The notes under the pieces are model-generated. The model saw only the letters and a program-made list of their open reading frames with translations, did no database searches and was not told the origin of the DNA. DNA of 64,000 bases from Thermaerobacillus caldiproteolyticus (lineage in GTDB: Bacteria > Bacillota > Bacilli > Bacillales > Anoxybacillaceae). The stretch is taken from positions 1 to 64,000 of the forward strand of contig NZ_JACDUT010000008.1 in assembly GCF_013761245.1 (NCBI RefSeq), read 5' to 3'. Each line of letters begins with the position of its first letter. Within the stretch, counting starts at the first letter, position 1. A program made the position numbers and the translations under genes. Below, piece after piece: positions 57,776 through 64,000 of this stretch.

Positions 57776-57864
57776 TATTTGTTAGCCACCTATGCATCGC
57801 TTTGCGGCACCATAGATTAAGGAGGGGATTCTTTTCATAGGGGCTGTAAAACAGAAAATGTCTA

Positions 57865-58293
57865 TTAAAGACTTTTTACAAACCCTTTACTTTTCTCCTG
57901 ATACCCCATTCGAAGATAAAATTGATGTGTCTTTTTTCGTTCATCACGATTTCCACTATTTAAGCCAATTGAAATCGCCCTTTGTTTTCTTGCCCAGCTC
58001 TCTGCTTCTTCTATTAGCCTTTTCCCAATCCCCCTATTTCGATAATTTGAATCCACAACTAAAGCGACAATTCTAACGTAAAGTCCATTTTTTTCATAAA
58101 AGTAACCAGAACATAATCCAATCATACCAACGACATCTTCATTATATTCGGCCACCAAAGTACAATAGCTTGAACTCGATTCAATTTTCTTAAATCTGAT
58201 ACTCATTTCTTCAATAGAAGTTGGATAACCTAACTCTCCCATCAAATAAGCCAATTTGGGGATATCCCTTGCATGTGCTTTTCTAATTTTCAT
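57865..58293 (-). CDS. GNAT-family N-acetyltransferase
   Basis: 142 residues with the acetyl-CoA loop 'NYRNRGIGKRLIEEAE' (R-x-x-G-I-G) and 'TLVAEYNEDVVGMIGL' before it. The C-terminal 'THQFYLRMGYQEKSKGF' is the usual closing strand. It transfers acetyl from acetyl-CoA to an amine; the target is unknown. RBS GTGGGGGAA. Complete, unlike the two broken GNAT genes at the window ends. Confidence 0.9.
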   Translation of the reverse strand: MKIRKAHARDIPKLAYLMGELGYPTSIEEMSIRFKKIESSSSYCTLVAEYNEDVVGMIGLCSGYFYEKNGLYVRIVALVVDSNYRNRGIGKRLIEEAESWARKQRAISIGLNSGNRDERKKTHQFYLRMGYQEKSKGFVKSL

Positions 58294-58642
58294 AAAACAT
58301 TTCCCCCACTTGATATTCTTTATATCGAGTGCAATTCCTTGTTCGATTAAAATGCTCGTTATTAAAAAATTAACAACATTCTTTAACAGAACCTAACTTT
58401 CATTAAAATATCCAGCGACCTATTCTTATGCAATGTCTAGGACAATTGGTCCTAAACACCGAACTATGTGAAATACAGTTACTTATCGTATGAACCCAAT
58501 TACGATATTCTATGTTTAAAGTGGGAATTCCTTGTAACTAAAGTCGTTCGTTCTTCGCATAACAAGGGAGATTATTCACTGTATGAAAATGATCTGTTGT
58601 GAAATACTGTAAGTAAAGCATCTCCCTGAAGGAGTGAATAAA
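58294..58642. other. Intergenic region before the DUF2238 gene
   Basis: About 350 nt, AT-rich. It holds a small TAGGAC/GTCCTA hairpin at 58438-58454 and an AACTATGTGAAAT sequence that resembles but does not match a Ter core. No gene is seen. Confidence 0.5.
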
Positions 58643-59272
58643 GTGAGAACAGATGGAAATATAAGAATTCATCTATTTTTACTATTGGTTGTTATTGCCG
58701 TTTTTATTTGGTCAGCGATCAAACCAGCAAGTTATCTGACATGGCTGTTGGAGGTTAGTCCTGCCGTTGTCGGTTTGATCATCATCATTGCAGCATATAA
58801 TAAATTCCGTTTTACTACTCTCTCTTATGTCATTATTGCTATTCTAGCCATTATTATGTTCGTCGGCGGGCATTATATCTATTCCAAAGTTCCGCTTTTT
58901 AACTGGATCAAGGACGCTTTTGACTTAAAGCGAAATCATTACGACCGATTTGGGCATTTACTTAAAGGCTTATTCGTGATTGTGCTGAGAGAAATCTTAT
59001 TACGAAAAACTCCATTAACGAAAGGACCTTGGTTATTTGCCATTGTTGTAAGTATGTCGCTGGCCATCGCTGCGTTGTACGAGATTATCGAATGGTTAGT
59101 TTCTAAAATATCAAAGGGAGGAGAAGCGTCTAAAGACTTTTTAGGAATCCAAGGGGATATTTGGGATACACAATGGGATATGTTATGTTGCTTGATCGGT
59201 TCGGTTATTGCATTATTCGTCTTCTCTAAACTACATGACAGACTGTTAAAAAAAGAAATCATAAAAGAATAA
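58643..59272 (+). CDS. DUF2238 (YjdF-like) integral membrane protein
   Basis: 209 residues from GTG 58643 (GAAGGAG 8 nt upstream). Six hydrophobic segments. The family motifs 'HYDRFGHLLKGL', 'ALYEIIEWLV' and 'GIQGDIWDTQWDMLCCLIGS' are all present and hold several His, Asp and Glu inside or near the membrane. Function unknown. Stand-alone, followed by a terminator. Confidence 0.88.
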   Translation: MRTDGNIRIHLFLLLVVIAVFIWSAIKPASYLTWLLEVSPAVVGLIIIIAAYNKFRFTTLSYVIIAILAIIMFVGGHYIYSKVPLFNWIKDAFDLKRNHYDRFGHLLKGLFVIVLREILLRKTPLTKGPWLFAIVVSMSLAIAALYEIIEWLVSKISKGGEASKDFLGIQGDIWDTQWDMLCCLIGSVIALFVFSKLHDRLLKKEIIKE

Positions 59273-59283
59273 AAAAGAAGACG

Positions 59284-59326
59284 CTCCCCTTACTTCATCG
59301 TTTCGGTTGAAATAAGGGGATTCGTC
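59284..59326 (+). terminator. Terminator between the DUF2238 and YkoS-like genes
   Basis: CCCCTTA / TAAGGGG stem; converging genes may share it. Confidence 0.55.
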
Positions 59327-59370
59327 TGGATAAATGAAACTCATGCAAAAACGAAGAAGTTCTTCTAAGC

Positions 59371-61050
59371 CTACATTGCTTTGTACAAATAAATTTTCCA
59401 AGCGGACTCTTTTGATTCAAAAACTTTCTCAAGGAACAAATTGTTTTCTACCGCATTTTCGATGGAAACAGCGGAAAAAATATAACGGCCCCCCATTTTT
59501 TTTAATTGCTCCGTATTTAACTGCAGGTGTTTTAATCGTTTTTTCGAGTTTTTCGTGAACATATAGTGTTTTCCCAATTCAGCAGTAAAAATATAGCAGC
59601 GTCCGCCCCACTCATCAAAATACGTACGAATCGATTTATTCTTCGCCAATTCTTTCTCAATGATTTTCCGAAATTCGTGTTTATAAGACAGTGGATAAAA
59701 ATTGTTATATGTATCAAGAGTGTAGAAACCGTTATATTGCGCAATAGCAGGATGTATGCCAATACTTGCGACACGATAATTTTCCACGGGCAATCCTATG
59801 TATTTTTTTATCTCCTGAAATTGGTTTTCTGCAAAAAATTCCTTTACTGAAGGTTCGTTTTGGAAAATAATTTCCTCATTGATAAGACTTAATAAAACAA
59901 CCTGAGCTACAACAAAACCTTTTACAGCCTTCCTCCATTTTCCTCCTTGAGACCATAAAATCTTTAATCCCAGAGCAAATAAAACATAAATAACTAACGG
60001 TCGCAAAAAATGATAGCGGGCAAAATTAAAGGTATCCAAAAAATGAAAGCGTTCCGTTAACGGAAGCCACCCTTCATAAAACCAAAAAGCATACCAGAAT
60101 GATAACGCAAGGTTTAACCAAAACAAAAAGACAAATCCCTTTTCTTGCCTCCAGAGCTTTTTGAAGATGACAAAGTACAGAGCGATTAGCGTGACAGGCA
60201 AAATGATAAACGTGTGAACTGTCATGACATGGTGATGCCCCAAGAGAAAATTTTTCAATGTAAGAAGCAGGCACCGCCATAACGGCAATCTGGCGTGAAA
60301 ATACTCGTCCCTGCTGGTAGGTTCATCATTCAATAAAAAAGAATATACTAATCGGTACTCGACTATTAAATAAATGAACATCATATATCCGATCGAAAAA
60401 AGAAATCTGAAGTTCCATCCCTTTCCTTTGACAATATCCACAAGCCAAAGAATTGCCATACCGGTTAAAAAGAAAAAGAAGCCTAAAACAAAGCTTGAAT
60501 ACAGAGGAAGAAGAGTTAATACTAAATAGTTCTTCCAAGACCTTTCCCCTTTTCGGATATTTAAAAACGCCCAGAGCGCAAGCGGCATTCCTAGAGTACT
60601 GAGCATCCCAGGCGGCCAAAAAAGAGTAAGAGAGAAAGCCAATGCAGCTCCTACACGAATGATCATCCATTCTCGATTGGGCAAAAAGTGCTTTTTTAAT
60701 AGGAGGTACATGCCTATAAAAGCAAAAACTCTTGTAATCGCTTGGCTCAAAGCATAGGCGATCATCGTTGGAAAAAAGGCATACAGCCACACAATTCCGC
60801 TGAATTCAGAGCCAAGTGCATTTCTTGACAGTTGGCCATTAATCACCTGGGGAATAGTAGCATTAACTGAACCTGTCATCTCTCCGCTTCTTGCCAGGAC
60901 TCTATACCAGGCCACATTGGAATCGAGATTATCATGAACGCGAATATGAGCATTTTCCCCTAAAATAAACAAAGGAGATAAATAAAGAATTAGTACAATA
61001 ACAGCGAAAGCTATTAACTTTTGTTCCTTTTTGTTTCGGATTGAAGCCAC
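59371..61050 (-). CDS. Polytopic membrane protein, YkoS/DUF6044-like
   Basis: About 559 residues from GTG 61050 (a TTG at 61095 is the alternative). Roughly 11-12 membrane segments fill the first ~400 residues. After the first helix comes 'HDNLDSNVAWYRVLARSG', the D-N-L/D pair of the first outside loop seen in GT-C-type glycosyltransferases. The C-terminal ~150 residues form a soluble domain ('WGGRCYIFTAELGKHYM'). This layout fits B. subtilis YkoS, a sporulation-linked protein whose function is unclear, paired there with a glycosyltransferase. No such partner is adjacent here. Confidence 0.7.
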   Translation of the reverse strand: MASIRNKKEQKLIAFAVIVLILYLSPLFILGENAHIRVHDNLDSNVAWYRVLARSGEMTGSVNATIPQVINGQLSRNALGSEFSGIVWLYAFFPTMIAYALSQAITRVFAFIGMYLLLKKHFLPNREWMIIRVGAALAFSLTLFWPPGMLSTLGMPLALWAFLNIRKGERSWKNYLVLTLLPLYSSFVLGFFFFLTGMAILWLVDIVKGKGWNFRFLFSIGYMMFIYLIVEYRLVYSFLLNDEPTSRDEYFHARLPLWRCLLLTLKNFLLGHHHVMTVHTFIILPVTLIALYFVIFKKLWRQEKGFVFLFWLNLALSFWYAFWFYEGWLPLTERFHFLDTFNFARYHFLRPLVIYVLFALGLKILWSQGGKWRKAVKGFVVAQVVLLSLINEEIIFQNEPSVKEFFAENQFQEIKKYIGLPVENYRVASIGIHPAIAQYNGFYTLDTYNNFYPLSYKHEFRKIIEKELAKNKSIRTYFDEWGGRCYIFTAELGKHYMFTKNSKKRLKHLQLNTEQLKKMGGRYIFSAVSIENAVENNLFLEKVFESKESAWKIYLYKAM

Positions 61051-61209
61051 TCTCTTTCCACCCCAAGGAAATTCTTTTAAAGACGTTATAAGCAACCATG
61101 CTGAGCAAAAATAGGAAAAGCTCTAAAAAATCTCATTTATAAGGTCTGCAATATGGAGGAAATTATTCCATTGGATATGAAAAGCCTTAGGGCGGCGATT
61201 ATCTCATAT

Positions 61210-62241
61210 TTACTCTCCTTGCACAATTGTTCCACTTATCATTTTAGGAAGGGTCAGTGAGCCCTGTAACCATTCTTTAAAAGAAAAGATGAACGGATCA
61301 CTATTTCTTCCTACACCAATAATGACGTTCAAATCTGTTGGTGAATATAAAACCGTGTGCAAGGTGCCAAAATAATTTTTGTAATCATCGAAAAATAAAG
61401 GTGATTTTTCACTATTAAAGTGATGAAAAGCAGACAGAGGATCTAGCTTCTCCTTTAATAATGCCTGAAGATATTGTTTACGTTTAATAGAACCTTGTAT
61501 CTCTACTCTATTTTTCTGTTTCAATTCTTCTGTTTCAAAATGATTGGTACATATAAGCGGATGGGTATATTTTATCATTTGTTGTTGTGGGGATGCCTCG
61601 ACAATGACGCTATTTCCATTAACATCTGTAATGGAATAATTATAGCAAAATCCATGTGGAACTTTAGTAATGAGTTCTATCGCTTCTTCCGTGTTAGCAC
61701 ATTGATCAAGGATCATTCTAACAATCGTTGTAGCTATAAATCCTTCTTGACTGTGCATAGAATTAACAAAATGCAATCCTATTACAAGCCCTTTTTCGTT
61801 CATTCCATCCAGTCTACCTATAATTTGCTGACTAAAACCTACACTCGCATAGCCATCTACAGGCTGCATAAATACAAGTCTTGCATCATATAATGTTGGA
61901 CTAAAATCATAATTGCGTACATAATATGAGTCTTGTACCAATGTAGTACATCCCATTTCTGGGAACGATACATCGTAACCACTATACTGTTCTATTGCTG
62001 CATTTAGTGACATATTTAAACCTTTTGCTAATCCTCTTAATTCTTTTAACAAATTAGGTGAGAACTTCTCTAATAATTTCTTCACTTTAAGAAATTGGGA
62101 TTTTCCGTTACTAACACGATCTTGATCATTTACATGTGTAAATATTTTAGATTTTAATTGACGTCCTTGCTCAAGACCTATTTGATCATAACTGCCTTTC
62201 AAATCAATTACTTTTATGATTAACTCCTCTCCTCTATCCAC
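61210..62241 (-). CDS. C45-like Ntn-hydrolase (acyl-CoA:6-APA acyltransferase / choloylglycine hydrolase-type)
   Basis: 343 residues from GTG 62241 (RBS GGGAGGGGATAAAA). A probable nucleophile Cys in 'EMGCTTLV' and the following 'YVRNYDFSP' fit the C45/AAT group of Ntn-hydrolases, which cleave themselves before that Cys and then hydrolyse or transfer acyl amides. 'GMNEKGLVIGLHFVN' is also typical. The substrate is unknown; a peptide or antibiotic-like amide is possible. It starts 2 nt after the MerR gene, so the two form one transcript, with the regulator probably sensing the substrate. Confidence 0.82.
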   Translation of the reverse strand: MDRGEELIIKVIDLKGSYDQIGLEQGRQLKSKIFTHVNDQDRVSNGKSQFLKVKKLLEKFSPNLLKELRGLAKGLNMSLNAAIEQYSGYDVSFPEMGCTTLVQDSYYVRNYDFSPTLYDARLVFMQPVDGYASVGFSQQIIGRLDGMNEKGLVIGLHFVNSMHSQEGFIATTIVRMILDQCANTEEAIELITKVPHGFCYNYSITDVNGNSVIVEASPQQQMIKYTHPLICTNHFETEELKQKNRVEIQGSIKRKQYLQALLKEKLDPLSAFHHFNSEKSPLFFDDYKNYFGTLHTVLYSPTDLNVIIGVGRNSDPFIFSFKEWLQGSLTLPKMISGTIVQGE

Positions 62242-62243
62242 TT

Positions 62244-63020
62244 TTATCCCCTCCCTTTCATCCTTGGGATGTGAGCAACGGGCATTAATAAATCCAAATC
62301 CTTAAAATCCTCTCTTCTATACCATTCAATAATCGGGCCTGCGGGAATCAACTCATGTTCAATTACATAATTCATTAATTGCGCATATCCTTTTTTTATT
62401 TCTGTTATAGGAGAAGTGTACGATAACGCTATACATAGACATGGAGACATTATTTCAATAGAGTCTATTTCAGATACCCCCTCTATTTCTACATCGTCAG
62501 ATACACCAAATCCAATTTGGGCTTTAATTGATTCCCTGCCAGATAAATATCTTAAGTAACCATTATTAATGGGAATGTTCAAGCGCTCCAATTCTCTTTT
62601 TCTTTGTCTAAAATGATTCCCAAATTTACCGGGATTCGCTTCGGCAGCAAACCATACAATTTTCTCAGCGTTTTTTTCTAACAGGTAACCCTGGCCACTT
62701 TCTTGGTAACTTTCTAAAAAACGTAAACTTACACTTAAAAGATGATGTTTTTGCCTTAAAGTTTTCATCCAATTTTTTATCATTTGTTGACGGACTGCTT
62801 CGTTTTCTTTTAAATATATCTGAATCTCCTTTATTGGTACACCGGCTAAACGTAAACTTGAAATCAATCTTACGGTTGCTATCTGATCTTCCGAATAAAG
62901 CCGGTAACCATTTTTGCTTCTTATTGGATGCAGTAAATTCTCTGACTCATAATACCTCAAAGCGCTTTTGGAAATGCCGGTCCTTTTAGAAAAAGTTTGT
63001 ATCGTCATTAACTCACTCAT
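62244..63020 (-). CDS. MerR-family regulator with GyrI-like effector domain
   Basis: 258 residues from ATG 63020 (GTG 63029 is the alternative). The MerR winged helix ('GISKSALRYYESENLLHPIR') is followed by a coiled dimerisation helix. A C-terminal ~130-residue domain resembles the GyrI/BmrR effector-binding fold that accepts hydrophobic compounds. It probably activates its own operon with the Ntn-hydrolase through the palindrome at 63051-63071. Confidence 0.85.
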   Translation of the reverse strand: MSELMTIQTFSKRTGISKSALRYYESENLLHPIRSKNGYRLYSEDQIATVRLISSLRLAGVPIKEIQIYLKENEAVRQQMIKNWMKTLRQKHHLLSVSLRFLESYQESGQGYLLEKNAEKIVWFAAEANPGKFGNHFRQRKRELERLNIPINNGYLRYLSGRESIKAQIGFGVSDDVEIEGVSEIDSIEIMSPCLCIALSYTSPITEIKKGYAQLMNYVIEHELIPAGPIIEWYRREDFKDLDLLMPVAHIPRMKGRG

Positions 63021-63050
63021 CTCATTCACATCCCTTATAATCGAAGTTAC

Positions 63051-63071
63051 ACCTTAAAGTAACTTTAAGGT
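63051..63071. promoter_or_regulatory. MerR-type operator/promoter
   Basis: A perfect 21-nt palindrome: ACCTTAAAGT, one base, ACTTTAAGGT. On the minus strand it overlaps -35 TTGACC. The spacer to a weak -10 (TAACTT) is 19 nt, the over-long spacing typical of MerR-activated promoters. Confidence 0.8.
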
Positions 63072-63285
63072 CAAGAATGAATTTCAAAATAAAACTAATC
63101 TGGCTGTTAATCGAATAACGAAAAACAATATCGTTATTGAAGTATGGCATTTGTTAGTTTAACAAGAGAATCATTAGTATTCATAAACTTATTTCGTAAG
63201 GACACTAAAATGAAAGATGTTTTTTAAATTCTTGTTGGATTTAAGGATTATTTAATCATTTTTTATATTTCTCTCAAAAAAATTA

Positions 63286-63455
63286 GATACCATCAAGAAT
63301 TTTGTTCATGTAAGATTAGATAAGCTATCTCTGAAATGGATTTAGAATAGAGTGAGGGGCTGTTTGGAAAAGGGGGAATCTCTTTATTTTGTTGATTTAC
63401 AATATATACCGTTTTTCAAACATTCGCTGGAAGGCTTCATGAAATACTCCCTTTT
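63286..63455 (-). pseudogene. IS256-family element, 3' end remnant
   Basis: The last codons 'FQRMFEKRYIL' and the element end (ACAAAATTCTTGATGG...) align with 41220-41416 but diverge in the middle, so it is from a related, different IS256 copy. The preceding ~215 nt (63072-63285) and the following ~160 nt show no gene. Confidence 0.65.
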
Positions 63456-63613
63456 TTCGATACGCTTGCCTGTATAATATTTCTAAACTCCAGCTATTTC
63501 ATTATACTTTTAATCGAACAAAAACAAGACTGATCCTAAGCAAAGTGTCAGCCTCCACAACCATCATATATAGGACATAGCACTGGATAATAACACTGTT
63601 TTGCTCAACCGTT

Positions 63614-64000
63614 TCATTTCCATTCCGTTCTTAACAGAGAAAAAATGAAAGCATCATGAGAGCGATTTTTTTGATAAATATAACCTCGCAATAGTCCTTC
63701 TTCTTTAATTTAATAAAGAAGATGAAGCAATGTTTTCAGGATATGTTACAGCTCCGATTCGATATAAGCCTAATTCTTCAAAAGAATAGCGCAATACTTC
63801 TTTAACAGCTTCAGAAGTAAAACCTTGTCTCCAATAATCAGGATGTATTTCATAGCCAATTTCCGCCCGTTTATTGGGAAGGCTCAAATTATTTAATCCT
63901 ATTGTTCCAATAAACTCCTGATTTTCTTTTAGAATGATCCCCCAACGAGTGCCACGGTTACTTAAGAAATTGTTTTAAAAGAATCAATCATTTTCGCTGC
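63614..64000 (-). pseudogene. RimJ/RimL-type GNAT acetyltransferase, broken and running off the window
   Basis: It reads 'GIILKENQEFIGTIGLNNLS', then 'RAEIGYEIHPDYWRQGFTSE' (the acetyl-CoA region) and 'YPENIASSSLLN'. It stops where the family reads N-x-x-G-F. A shifted frame resumes with 'KEEGLLRGYIYQKNRSHDAF' to a stop at 63614. An upstream shift near 63965 also occurs. The start is outside the window. Confidence 0.8.

Noticed and set aside
58464-58482. AACTATGTGAAAT as a Ter site
   Set aside because: GA replaces TCT within the core and the upstream half does not match.
57865-63020. DUF2238, YkoS-like or C45 genes as exporter or immunity for the TOMM peptide
   Set aside because: They are separated by terminators and strand changes, and the families have no established link to TOMM export or immunity.

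Overview
The window comes from a spore-forming, probably thermophilic member of the Bacillaceae (Anoxybacillus / Parageobacillus / Geobacillus type). The evidence is Firmicute-style Shine-Dalgarno sites, YjcZ- and YppG-type sporulation-lineage proteins, a Bacillus replication terminator protein (Rtp), a parE-parC pair next to yneT, a treP-treA-treR operon and an NsrR-controlled hmp. Genus is an inference from protein resemblance. Most intact genes are on the minus strand. rtp and four co-oriented Ter-like sites indicate that the segment lies on the terminus-proximal part of one replication arm.

Layout. 1-6.9 kb is a scrap zone: a chimeric acetyltransferase, a broken tyrosine recombinase, a sulfite-oxidase-type molybdoenzyme, a decayed DUF3298-like gene, Tn554 TnpC-like and ISL3 remnants, intact amj (lipid II flippase) and a frameshifted heme O synthase facing a TetR gene. 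6.9-9.8 kb holds tetR and tiny genes (YppG-like, two YjcZ-like). 9.9-35.9 kb is ordered core genome: nrnB-like DHH phosphoesterase, yojN-yojO (MoxR ATPase + VWA protein), rtp, purU, a fused msrA-msrB, hmp / nsrR, speE, an acyl-CoA dehydrogenase, a class-V PLP enzyme, a thioesterase, an NhaC-type antiporter, treR-treA-treP, a MerR/DUF3967 protein, a PilZ protein coupled to parC, parE, and yneT.

36.0-46.4 kb is yyaL cut in two by an approximately 8.3 kb integrative element. The element carries a decayed large serine recombinase, an EcoRII/Dcm-type restriction-modification pair, small unknown genes, an IS3 element and an IS256 fragment. Both ends show yyaL sequence at the CHWCH codons with short inverted repeats just inside, and the element carries a second, foreign yyaL 5' end.

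48.6-56.6 kb is the most notable system: a thiazole/oxazole-modified microcin (TOMM) operon of the heterocycloanthracin/sonorensin type. It contains a precursor peptide with 14 regularly spaced cysteines, a ThiF-like maturation protein with a predicted leader-binding N-terminus, a fused E1-like/YcaO cyclodehydratase ending in a Pro-rich tail, and a tandem-domain SagB-type dehydrogenase. A decaying TnpB element with a probable omega-RNA region sits between the last two enzymes. No dedicated exporter or immunity gene is recognisable beside it.

56.7-64 kb contains a second TnpB fragment, a fourth Ter-like site, a tiny lipoprotein, acetyltransferases, a DUF2238 membrane protein, a YkoS/DUF6044-like membrane protein, and a MerR regulator with a near-ideal palindromic operator paired with an Ntn-hydrolase (C45-like) gene. 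The window ends in IS256 scraps and a broken RimJ/RimL-type acetyltransferase. All assignments rest on reading motifs; no database search was run.
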